Shown here: one piece after another, positions 50,261 through 58,649 of the stretch
Position numbering within the stretch: the first letter of the stretch is position 1
How the letters are laid out: every line of letters begins with the position of its first letter
Assembly: GCA_034667465.1 (NCBI GenBank)
Contig: JAXDJV010000025.1
Span: forward strand, 248,001-312,000
Reading direction: 5' to 3'
DNA from: JAOBAU01 sp034667465
GTDB taxonomy: Bacteria; Acidobacteriota; Thermoanaerobaculia; Gp7-AA8
Length of the DNA: 64,000 bases
Position numbers and translations under genes: made by a program
The notes under the pieces: model-generated
The model's input: the letters and a program-made list of their open reading frames with translations, nothing else
The model's database searches: none
Told to the model about the DNA's origin: nothing

Positions 50261-51151
50261 ATGAATGACCGTCTCTGGACGAGTGCGGAAGTCGCGAGCG
50301 CCTTTCGTGTCGGCGTCTCGAGCATCAAGCGATGGACGGACGAAGGAGAGCTCGAAGCGGCGCGGACTCCGGGAAAACATCGCCGCTACGCGCTCGAAGC
50401 GATTCACCGATTCGCGCGAATCCGCGGACTCTCGATCACACGTCTGCCGCCGATCGACGACGCGTCATTCGAGAGTGAGCCGCCACTTCCCGCCGACATC
50501 ACGCTCTATGAAGCGCTCCGCAACGGCGACGCACACGCCGTCCGTCAGCTCGCCACACCACGCGTCGATTCACTCGCGAAGCAGGCCGCCTTTTACGACC
50601 GCGTCATCGGTGACGCATTGCGCGAGATCGGTGATCGCTGGGAGCGCGGCGACCTCGGCGTCGATGAAGAACATCGCGCGTCGTACCTGATCGCCGACGC
50701 CATCGACGACCTTCGCCCGCGCGCCACGCGCGCCGGAAGTCTCGCGCTGCTCGCCTGTCCGCCCGACGAACATCACGAGCTGCCGCTCCGGCTCGTTCGC
50801 GTCGTGCTCGAATCGTCCGGCTGGCGCACCGACTATCGCGGCGCGAATCTTCCGTGGACTTCTCTCAGCTCTGCGATCGACGCCGCGAAGCCGCACCTCG
50901 TCGCCTTCACGGCGCGCTCGGCGATGGCGTTCGAGACCAGCGAATTCGAGCGCATCGTCGATCTCTGCCGCTCGCGCGGAACGACCGTCATCACCGGCGG
51001 CGACTGGGCGCGCGGCGGGGTCAGCGCGTCGCGCCACTACCTCCGATTCCGCACGCTGCGCGGCTTCGAACGCTGGCTGCGCGACACGCGACATTCGGAG
51101 CAAGGAATGCCGTCCTCGCGAGACCGATTATCACGAGGCCATGTTCGATAA
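50261..51151 (+). CDS. CarH/LitR-type B12-dependent photoreceptor transcriptional regulator
   Basis: 296 residues from ATG 50261 (in-frame TTG 50237 would add eight). Residues 4-55 are a MerR-type winged helix (WTSAEVASAFRVGVSSIKRW and KHRRYALEAI). A four-helix bundle then carries the CarH signature Wx9EH as Trp127, Glu137 and His138, and a Rossmann B12-binding domain carries ExH as Glu170 and His172, the expected lower cobalt ligand. CarH/LitR proteins bind adenosylcobalamin, repress DNA as tetramers in the dark and release it when light breaks the Co-C bond. The residue after the Trp is Glu, where I recall His132 in Thermus CarH, and Pro replaces the Gly after HEL. It is head-to-head with pyp, and its 3' end overlaps ffh by 11 bp. 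Confidence 0.9.
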   Translation: MNDRLWTSAEVASAFRVGVSSIKRWTDEGELEAARTPGKHRRYALEAIHRFARIRGLSITRLPPIDDASFESEPPLPADITLYEALRNGDAHAVRQLATPRVDSLAKQAAFYDRVIGDALREIGDRWERGDLGVDEEHRASYLIADAIDDLRPRATRAGSLALLACPPDEHHELPLRLVRVVLESSGWRTDYRGANLPWTSLSSAIDAAKPHLVAFTARSAMAFETSEFERIVDLCRSRGTTVITGGDWARGGVSASRHYLRFRTLRGFERWLRDTRHSEQGMPSSRDRLSRGHVR

Positions 51152-52481
51152 CCTGCAGGACAAGCTCGACCGGACGTTCAAGACACTCCGCGGCGAAGCG
51201 GCGCTCAACGAGTGGCACATCGACAACGCCCTCAAAGAGATCCGCGTTGCGCTGCTCGAAGCCGACGTTCACTTCAAAGTCGTCAAAGACTTCACGATCC
51301 GCGTCCGCGAGCAGGCCGTCGGACAGGAAGTGCTCACCGCCTTCTCGCCGGCGCAACAGGTCACGAAGATCGTTCGTGACGAGCTGCAGTCGCTGCTCGG
51401 CGGCAACGAAGTCGGCCTCGCGCTGGTCGGCAGTCCCGCCGTCATCATGATGGTCGGCCTGCAGGGCTCCGGTAAAACGACGACCTCCGGCAAGCTCGCG
51501 CTGCATCTGAAATCGCGCGGACGCCGCCCGCTGCTCGTGCCGTGCGACGTTTATCGTCCCGCCGCAATCGAACAGCTCCGCATCGTCGCGAAGAACGTCG
51601 GCGTGCCGTTCATGGAGATCGGCGAGAGCCGCGATCCGGTCGCCATCGCCACGCGCGCGCTGTCCGAAGCGAAGACGCTGCTCTACGACACCGTCATTCT
51701 CGATACCGCCGGCCGTCTCCACATCGATGACGAGCTGATGAAGGAGCTCGACTCGATCAAGCGCGACACGCGGCCGAGCGAGATCCTCTTCGTCGCCGAC
51801 GCGATGACCGGTCAGGACGCGGTGAAGTCGGCGAAAGAATTCGACGATCGCCTCGGCGTCACCGGCATCGTCCTCACCAAGCTCGACGGTGACGCGCGCG
51901 GCGGCGCGGCGCTCTCGATCAAGTCGGTCGTCAATCGCCCGATCAAGCTCGTCGGCGTCGGCGAAAAATACGCGGACCTCGACGTCTTTCATCCGGATCG
52001 GATGGCCTCGCGCATCCTCGGCATGGGCGACGTTCTCTCGCTCATCGAAAAGGTCGAGGCGGAAGTCGACAAAAAGGAAGCGCAGCGACTCGCCGACCGC
52101 GTCGCCAAAGACAAGTTCACGCTCGAAGACCTGCGTCAGCAACTGCAGCAGGTAAAGAAGATGGGGCCGATGTCGCAGCTGGTGAAAATGCTGCCTGGCG
52201 CCGGAAAGATCAATGAAGAGGACATCGATGAAGGACAGATCGGCCGGATGCAGGCGATCCTCGATTCGATGACGAAGAAAGAGCGTGACTTCCCGCAGAT
52301 CATCAACGGTCACCGCAAGAAGCGGATCGCGAAAGGCTCGGGCACGACCGTGCAGGAGATCAATCGCCTGCTGAAGAACTACCTGCAGATGAAGAAGATG
52401 ATGAAGACCTTCTCGAAAGGCTTCGGAGCGCGGAAGTTCGGGAAGATGATGAAGGGACTGCCTCCGGAGCTGCTGCAGTAG
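51141..52481 (+). CDS. ffh: Signal recognition particle protein Ffh
   Basis: SRP54-type GTPase that, with 4.5S RNA, targets nascent membrane proteins to FtsY and the translocon. The 446 residues consist of the N domain, the G domain with GLQGSGKTT (106-114), the DVYRPAAIEQL and DTAGRL motifs, TKLDGDARGGAAL, and the methionine-rich M domain (about 300-446) with the RRM-like KGSGTTVQEINRLLKNYLQMKKMMK helix. The ATG overlaps the end of the B12 photoreceptor gene in another frame. It heads the conserved ffh-rpsP-khpA-rimM-trmD-rplS-rnhB cluster. No SRP RNA gene was recognised in the window. Confidence 0.97.
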   Translation: MFDNLQDKLDRTFKTLRGEAALNEWHIDNALKEIRVALLEADVHFKVVKDFTIRVREQAVGQEVLTAFSPAQQVTKIVRDELQSLLGGNEVGLALVGSPAVIMMVGLQGSGKTTTSGKLALHLKSRGRRPLLVPCDVYRPAAIEQLRIVAKNVGVPFMEIGESRDPVAIATRALSEAKTLLYDTVILDTAGRLHIDDELMKELDSIKRDTRPSEILFVADAMTGQDAVKSAKEFDDRLGVTGIVLTKLDGDARGGAALSIKSVVNRPIKLVGVGEKYADLDVFHPDRMASRILGMGDVLSLIEKVEAEVDKKEAQRLADRVAKDKFTLEDLRQQLQQVKKMGPMSQLVKMLPGAGKINEEDIDEGQIGRMQAILDSMTKKERDFPQIINGHRKKRIAKGSGTTVQEINRLLKNYLQMKKMMKTFSKGFGARKFGKMMKGLPPELLQ

Positions 52482-52499
52482 GAAATTCTCACAGGGTGT

Positions 52500-52529
52500 T
52501 TGCCGTTTCGCGGGCGGCTCCGGTAGGAT
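52500..52529 (+). promoter_or_regulatory. Possible promoter upstream of rpsP
   Basis: TTGCCG (52500-52505) and TAGGAT (52524-52529) are separated by 18 bp within the 79-bp ffh-rpsP gap, each matching consensus at four of six positions. GAAGGAG follows, 8 bp before the rpsP ATG. It may provide ffh-independent expression of the ribosomal genes. Confidence 0.35.
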
Positions 52530-52560
52530 TGCCGGCCCATTACTCGAAGGAGCATCACAA

Positions 52561-52806
52561 ATGCTGAAGATTCGTCTGCGCCGCCAGGGCGCGACCCACG
52601 CACCGTTCTACCGCATCGTCGTGTCGGACTCGCTCAAGACGCCGAGCGCATCGACCGTCGAGCAGATCGGCCACTACGACCCGAAGAAGAACCCGGCTGA
52701 CGTGAAGATCGACCGCGAGCGCGTCGATTTCTGGGTTTCGAAGGGCGCGCAGCTTTCGCCGACCGTCAAGTCGATCATGAAGAAGCTTTCCAAAGCGTCG
52801 TCGTAA
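52561..52806 (+). CDS. rpsP: 30S ribosomal protein S16
   Basis: 81-residue primary-binding small-subunit protein. MLKIRLRRQGATHAPFYRIVVSDS is the characteristic start (KIRLxRxGxKxxPxYRIVVxDS), and EQIGHYDPKKNP and the RVDFWVSKGAQLSPTV end are typical. GAAGGAG is well placed upstream. It is followed 12 bp later by the KH-domain gene, as in most bacteria. Confidence 0.98.
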   Translation: MLKIRLRRQGATHAPFYRIVVSDSLKTPSASTVEQIGHYDPKKNPADVKIDRERVDFWVSKGAQLSPTVKSIMKKLSKASS

Positions 52807-52818
52807 GGCGGCCACGCG

Positions 52819-53049
52819 ATGGAAGAGCTGGTCGAATTCCTCGCGAAATCCCTCGTCGACAAACCCGATGAGGTGAGAATCCACACCCACGAGCGCGGTG
52901 ACCAGACCGTGCTCGAGCTCGAGGTCGCCCAGGATGACCTCGGCAAAGTCATCGGCCGGCAGGGTCGCACCGCGCGTGCGATCCGCACCCTCCTTTCCGC
53001 GGCCGGGCAGCGTTCGCGCCGCCGTTACGTCCTCGACATCGTCGACTAA
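52819..53049 (+). CDS. khpA: KH domain RNA-binding protein KhpA
   Basis: 76-residue single type II KH domain protein between rpsP and rimM, the standard location of KhpA (YlqC). The RNA-binding GxxG loop is in GKVIGRQGRTARAIRTLLSAAG. In Gram-positive bacteria KhpA pairs with KhpB and binds many RNAs; the role here is likely RNA chaperoning or ribosome-related. Confidence 0.95.
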   Translation: MEELVEFLAKSLVDKPDEVRIHTHERGDQTVLELEVAQDDLGKVIGRQGRTARAIRTLLSAAGQRSRRRYVLDIVD

Positions 53050-53057
53050 CGCGCGCC

Positions 53058-53591
53058 ATGGCCGATCGCATCGCCATCGGCGTGATCCGTAAGCCGCATG
53101 GCGTCCGCGGCGAAGCGAGCGTCGAAGTCTGGACCGATTCGGTCGAGCGCATCGCCGGGCTCAAAGACGTCACTCTCGTCTCTCCTGACGAAAAGACGAT
53201 GCGTCCCGCGACGATCGAGAGCGTCCGCGCACACAAAGAACGCGCCCTCGTGAAGTTCCGCGAGTTCGGCGCTCCCGAGGAATTGCGCGACGTCTACAAC
53301 TGGACGGTCGAGATCGATCGAGGCGCCGCGCGCGAGCTCGACGCCGACGAGTACTACCTGCACGATCTCGCCGGACTGACCCTCATCGATGCCGAAGGGC
53401 GCGAGCGCGGAGTCGTCGTCGAAGCGTACGAGGGCGGCGCCGGAATCCTCCTCAGCGTGAAACGCGCGGACGGCCGCACCTTCGATCTGCCGTTCGCGGC
53501 TGACATCTGCACGGAGATCGACCTCGCGAACAAACGGATCGTCGTCGCGATCCCCGCGGGGCTGGAGAACATCGACGATGTTGCGGATTGA
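53058..53591 (+). CDS. rimM: Ribosome maturation factor RimM
   Basis: 177-residue 16S rRNA processing protein that binds S19 and helps assemble the 30S head. The N-terminal RimM barrel starts IAIGVIRKPHGVRGEASVEVWTD, and the C-terminal PRC-barrel contains EYYLHDLAGLTLIDAEG and FAADICTEIDLANKRIVV. It lies in the usual position between khpA and trmD and overlaps trmD by 14 bp. Confidence 0.96.
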   Translation: MADRIAIGVIRKPHGVRGEASVEVWTDSVERIAGLKDVTLVSPDEKTMRPATIESVRAHKERALVKFREFGAPEELRDVYNWTVEIDRGAARELDADEYYLHDLAGLTLIDAEGRERGVVVEAYEGGAGILLSVKRADGRTFDLPFAADICTEIDLANKRIVVAIPAGLENIDDVAD

Positions 53592-54300
53592 TTTCGTCAC
53601 GATCTTTCCGCGGATGTTCGACTCCTTCCTCGCCGAAGGCGTCATCGCGCGCGGCGTAAAGGCGGGACTCATCGACGTGCGCGTGTGGGATCTGCGCGAA
53701 TACGCGAGCGATCGCCATCGCTCGACCGACGACGAGGCGTACGGCGGCGGCCCGGGAATGGTGATGCTCGCCGAACCGGTGTTGCGCGCTGTGGAAGCGA
53801 TCGGCGGCGGACATATCGTCATGACCTCGCCGCAGGGACGCGTCTTCGATCAGGCGGCGGCGCGAGAACTTGCCGCCCGCGACCAGGTCATCTTTCTCTG
53901 CGGACGCTACGAAGGATTCGACCACCGCGTTCACGAGGCGCTGCAGCCGGAAGAGCTGTCGATCGGCGACTTCGTCGTTTCCGGCGGCGAGCTGCCGGCG
54001 ATGCTGATGGCCGACGCGATGGGACGGATGATCGAGGGCGTGGTCGGCAACAGCGGCTCGGTCGAAGAGGATTCATTCTTCAACGGCCTGCTCGACTACC
54101 CGCACTACACGCGTCCGGTGGAGCTGCGCGGGATGAAAGTGCCCGACGTGCTGATGTCGGGACATCACGAGAACATTCGCAAGTGGCGAAAAGAGCAGGC
54201 GTTACGCGCGACACTGGCGAAACGGCCGGATCTTCTTGCGACGGCTGAGCTTGATGAAGAGGCGAAGAAGATGGTTGGAAGGATGAGGGATGAAGGATGA
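53578..54300 (+). CDS. trmD: tRNA (guanine-37-N1)-methyltransferase TrmD
   Basis: SPOUT methyltransferase that forms m1G37, preventing frameshifts at tRNAs reading CCN, CUN and CGG. The 240 residues include the FVTIFPRMFDSFLAEGV start, DDEAYGGGPGMVMLAEPV and FLCGRYEGFDHRVHEAL; the knot contains SIGDFVVSGGELPAM. The protein ends GRMRDEG: the last residues and stop come from the heptad palindrome at 54279, as in the glycosyltransferase at 14970, so the native C-terminus has probably been changed. Confidence 0.97.
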   Translation: MLRIDFVTIFPRMFDSFLAEGVIARGVKAGLIDVRVWDLREYASDRHRSTDDEAYGGGPGMVMLAEPVLRAVEAIGGGHIVMTSPQGRVFDQAAARELAARDQVIFLCGRYEGFDHRVHEALQPEELSIGDFVVSGGELPAMLMADAMGRMIEGVVGNSGSVEEDSFFNGLLDYPHYTRPVELRGMKVPDVLMSGHHENIRKWRKEQALRATLAKRPDLLATAELDEEAKKMVGRMRDEG

Positions 54301-54350
54301 AGAAAGGCAGGACAGAGCCATTCATCCTTCATCCTTCAGCCTTCATCCTT
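54279..54350. repeat. Heptad-unit palindrome (type B), copy 2
   Basis: The left arm (54279-54301) has three units of GGATGAG or GGATGAA; the right arm (54320-54350) has four inverted units, one of them GGCTGAA. The spacer is 18 bp. The right arm closely matches that of the copy at 14891, including the position of the variant unit. It lies inside an operon, between trmD and rplS, and ends trmD. The rest of the 177-bp gap has a direct repeat of GCTTGCTAATC (around 54394-54418) and an AAAGG ribosome-binding site. Confidence 0.85.
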
Positions 54351-54477
54351 CGGAATGCTGCGAGCGGCCCTGCGGTTCTACGCGCGTCCGAGCTTGCTAA
54401 TCTCCGGCTTGCTAATCCAGCGGAATCGCGGCATCATGCGCGGCTCGCTTCACAACAGCAAAGAAAAAGGTACTGTC

Positions 54478-54831
54478 ATGGCTGAAGACATCATGAAAAT
54501 CGTCGAGTCGCGGGAGACGCGGAAAGACCTTCCGCAGTTCGATCCGGGCGACACGATCAAAGTTCACGTGAAGGTCCGGGAAGGCGACAAAGAGCGCATC
54601 CAGATCTTCCAGGGCGTCGTCATTTCCCGCAAGGGTGGCGGCACGCGGCAGATGTTCACCGTCCGCAAGATTTCGGGCGGCGTTGGTGTGGAGAGGATGT
54701 TTCCCCTCTATTCGCCTACGATCGATCGTATCGAGGTTGAACGCCATGGCCGGGTCCGTCGTGCGAAGCTCTATTACCTCCGCGACCTCCGCGGAAAAGC
54801 AGCGCGCATCGAAGAGAAGCGCAAGCGCTAA
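54478..54831 (+). CDS. rplS: 50S ribosomal protein L19
   Basis: 117-residue large-subunit protein at the 30S-50S interface. Typical segments: DLPQFDPGDTIKVHVKVREG, RIQIFQGVVISRKGGG, FTVRKISGGVGVERMFPLYSP, and a basic C-terminus GRVRRAKLYYLRDLRGKAARI. ATG 54478 has AAAAAGG upstream and gives the family length; the longer reading frame from 54355 has no L19 similarity. Confidence 0.97.
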   Translation: MAEDIMKIVESRETRKDLPQFDPGDTIKVHVKVREGDKERIQIFQGVVISRKGGGTRQMFTVRKISGGVGVERMFPLYSPTIDRIEVERHGRVRRAKLYYLRDLRGKAARIEEKRKR

Positions 54832-54901
54832 GAAGCAAAAGCCCGACGCGGACGAGCGCCTGCTCGACCGTCTGTTCGCGGAGTTGGCGCGCGTCGCTGA
54901 G

Positions 54902-55552
54902 ATGTCAGCGATCGAGCGCCGGCTCCGCGATTTTGGTTTTCGCGCCATCGCCGGCACCGACGAAGTCGGCCGCGGCTGTCTGGCCGGCCCCGTCGTTGCC
55001 GCCTGCGTCATCCTCGACTGCGAACCGACTCTGTTCGGCGTCAACGACTCCAAGCTCGTCGACCGCGAAGACCGCCTCGCGATTTGCAGGATCATCCTTT
55101 CCTGCGCGCGCGCCGTTGCAGTCGGCGTCGTTGAGGCCGCGACCATCGACCGGATCAACATCCTCCGCGCCAGCAAGCTCGCCATGGCCCAGGCGGTCGA
55201 CGATCTCGTCGTCCGTCCCGACGTTCTCCTCCTCGATGCCGTCACGATCGACGAGGTGGACATGCCGCAGATCCCCCTCATCAAGGGCGATCGGCGAAGC
55301 GTCTCCATCGCCGCAGCTTCAATCGTTGCAAAGGTCTATCGAGATTTGCTGATGGAGTCGTATCATGCCCTTTACCCCGTCTACGATTTCCGAAACAATC
55401 GGGGTTACGCAACCGAGAGCCATCAGGCAGCTCTGAAGCTCTACGGGCCAAGCCCGGTTCACCGGATGTCGTTCGACGGAGTCGAGGAGCCACTGCTGTT
55501 ATTCGGGCGCGATGTGACGGTCGAGAGAAGAGATGGCGATCCAACGAGATAA
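54902..55552 (+). CDS. rnhB: Ribonuclease HII
   Basis: Removes RNA, including single ribonucleotides, from DNA-RNA hybrids. From ATG 54902 the protein has 216 residues, with catalytic Asp20 and Glu21 in GTDEVGRGCLAGP, further acidic residues in LLLDAVTIDE, the KGDRRSVSIAAASIVAKVYRD helix and the DFRNNRGYATESHQAAL end. The start is uncertain: the frame stays open upstream and ATG 54746 (268 residues) would overlap rplS by 86 bp. The segment between (DADERLLDRLFAELARVAE) looks coding, so a start nearer rplS is possible. It overlaps the next gene by 20 bp. Confidence 0.93.
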   Translation: MSAIERRLRDFGFRAIAGTDEVGRGCLAGPVVAACVILDCEPTLFGVNDSKLVDREDRLAICRIILSCARAVAVGVVEAATIDRINILRASKLAMAQAVDDLVVRPDVLLLDAVTIDEVDMPQIPLIKGDRRSVSIAAASIVAKVYRDLLMESYHALYPVYDFRNNRGYATESHQAALKLYGPSPVHRMSFDGVEEPLLLFGRDVTVERRDGDPTR

Positions 55553-58500
55553 AGTCATCGCCAGCGCCGAGAAGCTGGTCGCGAAGGGGAAAATCGAACC
55601 CGCGATCAAGGAATACGAGCGCCTTCTCGAAGACAACCCCAACGACGTCAATACTCTCAATCGCATCGGCGACCTCTGGGTCCGCATCAATCGAAACGAT
55701 GAGGCGGTCAAGGTCTTCGGCAAGATCGCCGCGCATTACTCGAAAGATGGCTTCTTTCTCAAAGCCATCGCGATCTACAAGAAGATCAACAAGCTCGATC
55801 CTTCACAGCTCGACATCTACGCGAAGCTGGCAGACCTCTACGCGAAACAGGGTCTGGCGATGGAGGCGAAGAGCCAGTATCAGGTCCTCGCCGACTACTA
55901 CCTGAAGCACGGCGATCCCGGGAACGCGCTCGCCATCTATCGCAAGATCTCGGAGCTCGACCCGAACTCGATCAACGTTCACGTCAAGCTCGCCGATCTC
56001 TACTCGCAGAACAATCAGACCGCCGAAGCGCTGAAAGAATACGACCGCGTCGGACGGATGCTGCTCAAACGCGGCATGCTCGACGAAGCGGTGCAGGTCT
56101 TCCGCAAAGCGCTGAAGATCGACGCGTCGAACGTCGAACTGGTCGAATCGCTCATCACCGCGCTGCTCGAAGCGAAAGACTTCGAGAACGCGATGCAGAT
56201 CGTCGACACGTCACTCGAAACGAATCGCGACAATCCGCGTCTCCTCGCACTCCTCGGCCGCGTGCAGCTGGCCAAAGGCGACATGAGCGCGGCGCGCAAC
56301 GCGCTCGAGCGCGGCGTCACCGCAGATCCGAGCAACGTCTCCGTTCGCGAAGCGCTCGCCGATCTCTATCTCCGCCAGTCGAATCCCGACAAGGCGCTGG
56401 AGATGGTCGTCCCGCTCGTCGAGAAAGCGCTGTCGCGCGGCGAGCGCGGCGCGGCCGTCGATCTGCTGAACCGCGTGCTGCGCGTCGATTCCGGCCACAC
56501 GCCAACGCTCGAACGGCTGGTGCTGCTCTACACGCGGCTCAACGAAGAAACGAACATCCTCGCGTCGATGAGCAGCCTCGCCGAGGCGCACGTGTCGCGG
56601 TCGCAATATGAAGACGCATCGAAAGTGCTCGAGCGGCTGATTCAGCGCGAGCCGCAGAACGCGCAGCATCGAACCAAACTGCAGTTCGTCCGCTCGCAGA
56701 TGGGCGGGATCGACACGATCCCCGCGCGCGGACGCACGGTCGATACGCCGATGCCGGCGCCGCCGCCGGCATCCATTCCGTCGATGGAGATCGAGGAACC
56801 GGTACCGTCGTTCGACAGCTTCAGCGACGATTCGCTCTCGCTCGATCTCGACGCATCCGAACCTCTCGATCTCGACCTCGGCGGCGGTTTCACCGAAGCG
56901 CCGCCTCCATCCACGCAAGCGCAGGCGCCGCCGCCGCGCTTCGACATGGACGAGATGGCGTCGCTCGACACCGATCTCGAAGGTGGCGAAGACCTCGACT
57001 TCATCACCGAGCACCTCACCGAAGCGGAAGTGTTCGCGAAGTACGGCCTCGCGGAGAAAGCGGCGGAACATCTTCGCGCCGTCATCGAGCGTGCGCCGAA
57101 ACACATCGCCGCGCACGAGAAGCTCTATCGCATTCTTCTCGATGAGGGTGACGTCGACGGCGCACGCGCGGCCGCGAATCAGTACGTCGCCATTCTCGAA
57201 GAGCGCGGCGAAGACGACACGGTCACCGCCGTCAAAAACGAGTTCGTCACGCGCGGTCATTCGCTCGCGCCGGCCGCGAAAGCGGCACCGCCGCCGCGCA
57301 CGCCGACGATCGAGCGTCCGATTCCGCCGCCCGCTCCCGAGCCCGAACCGCTCCTCGCATCGGAGCTCGCCGACGAAGGAGAGATCAGTTTCGATCTCGA
57401 GTCGCCAGCCGGCGAGACGGAGTTCGATCTCGATTCGATGTCGCTCGAAGCGGAGCTCGCGCCGGCTTTCGAGCCTGCGCCGGCTTTCGAACCCGAACCT
57501 GAACCTGCGCCGGAACCTGAGCCCGCGCCGGCTTTCGAGCCCGCCGCGACCGGACCTGCTTTCGACATTGCCGACCTCGAGCTCGAAGAACCGGAGCCCG
57601 CACTCGGCGAGCTGACGTTTGATGACGTTGAGGAGGCGGAGCCGCAGGCCGCTGCCGATCCGTTCTTCGGCGTCGAATCGGAGAGCGTCGCGTTCGACGA
57701 AGGTCCGTCCGTCGAAGAGATCGGCGAAGTCGATTTCTACATCGAGCAGGAGCTGTTCGATGAGGCGCGCACCAAGCTCGATCTGATGCTTGCGCGTCAT
57801 CAGGGCAACACCGATCTGAAAAAGCGGAAGGATCGGCTCGAAGCCGCAGCCGCGGCAGCCGCGGCGATCGCATCGATGACGCCGCCTGCTGCAGCTCCGA
57901 AGCCCGCGCCGCCTCCGGTTGCGCCGCCGCCCGTCGTTGCGCCGGCATCGTCGTCATCGTTCGCGCTGTCGAAGGACGACATCGAGAGCGAGTTGCTCTC
58001 CGCGCTTCCCGATGATGACGACGACTTCGGAAGCATCGCTCCTCCGCCACCGCCACCGCCACCGCCGCCGCCCGCGGAAGCGTATGTGCCGCCGGTCGCG
58101 CCCGACGTCGTCGAAGAGAATCTCTTCGCGGATGAAGATGACTTCTTCGATCTCGCCGCGGAGCTCGAGTCGGAACTGAGCGATGAAGACGAGCAGATCT
58201 CGCTCAGCGAAGAAGAGCAGTCGCTCGAAGAGATCTTCAAGGAATTCAAGAAGGGCGTCGAACAGCAGCTCGATTCCGAGGATTACGACACGCACTACAA
58301 CCTCGGCATCGCGTACAAAGAGATGGGACTCATCGATGAAGCGATCGGCGAGTTTCAGCTGGCGTCGAAAGATCCGAAACGCGCCGTCGAATGCGCGTCG
58401 ATGCTTGGACTCTGCTTCCTGGAAAAGGGAATGCCGCAGCTGGCGATCAAGTGGTACCGCAAGGGACTGGAGATCGCCGAGATCACCGAAGAAGAACACG

Positions 58501-58649
58501 TCGGCCTGCTGTACGACCTCGGCTCGGCGTACGTCGAAGTCGGCGACACGGACAACGCGCAGAAGGCGTTCATGGAGGTCTACGGCATGAACACCAACTA
58601 CCGCGACATCGTCAGCCGCATCAAACAGCTCGAGGACGCCCGCAAGTGA
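55533..58649 (+). CDS. Large TPR protein with acidic, proline-rich middle region
   Basis: 1038-residue soluble protein. Residues 1 to about 390 are a TPR array (ASAEKLVAKGKIEPAIKEYERLL, then repeats every 34 residues). Residues about 400-890 are low-complexity Glu/Pro/Ala/Asp, including Pro-Glu-Pro-Ala runs, an Ala run near 770-780 and a Pro run near 850, broken by short TPR-like modules (about 490-560, AEVFAKYGLAEKAAEHLRAVIE). The last 130 residues are TPRs again (THYNLGIAYKEMGLIDEAIGEF). There is no catalytic domain. Similar TPR proteins occur in gliding/type IV pilus systems of Deltaproteobacteria and Acidobacteriota; a scaffold role is inference. It is the last long gene of the ffh-rnhB operon. 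Confidence 0.85.
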   Translation: MAIQRDKVIASAEKLVAKGKIEPAIKEYERLLEDNPNDVNTLNRIGDLWVRINRNDEAVKVFGKIAAHYSKDGFFLKAIAIYKKINKLDPSQLDIYAKLADLYAKQGLAMEAKSQYQVLADYYLKHGDPGNALAIYRKISELDPNSINVHVKLADLYSQNNQTAEALKEYDRVGRMLLKRGMLDEAVQVFRKALKIDASNVELVESLITALLEAKDFENAMQIVDTSLETNRDNPRLLALLGRVQLAKGDMSAARNALERGVTADPSNVSVREALADLYLRQSNPDKALEMVVPLVEKALSRGERGAAVDLLNRVLRVDSGHTPTLERLVLLYTRLNEETNILASMSSLAEAHVSRSQYEDASKVLERLIQREPQNAQHRTKLQFVRSQMGGIDTIPARGRTVDTPMPAPPPASIPSMEIEEPVPSFDSFSDDSLSLDLDASEPLDLDLGGGFTEAPPPSTQAQAPPPRFDMDEMASLDTDLEGGEDLDFITEHLTEAEVFAKYGLAEKAAEHLRAVIERAPKHIAAHEKLYRILLDEGDVDGARAAANQYVAILEERGEDDTVTAVKNEFVTRGHSLAPAAKAAPPPRTPTIERPIPPPAPEPEPLLASELADEGEISFDLESPAGETEFDLDSMSLEAELAPAFEPAPAFEPEPEPAPEPEPAPAFEPAATGPAFDIADLELEEPEPALGELTFDDVEEAEPQAAADPFFGVESESVAFDEGPSVEEIGEVDFYIEQELFDEARTKLDLMLARHQGNTDLKKRKDRLEAAAAAAAAIASMTPPAAAPKPAPPPVAPPPVVAPASSSSFALSKDDIESELLSALPDDDDDFGSIAPPPPPPPPPPPAEAYVPPVAPDVVEENLFADEDDFFDLAAELESELSDEDEQISLSEEEQSLEEIFKEFKKGVEQQLDSEDYDTHYNLGIAYKEMGLIDEAIGEFQLASKDPKRAVECASMLGLCFLEKGMPQLAIKWYRKGLEIAEITEEEHVGLLYDLGSAYVEVGDTDNAQKAFMEVYGMNTNYRDIVSRIKQLEDARK

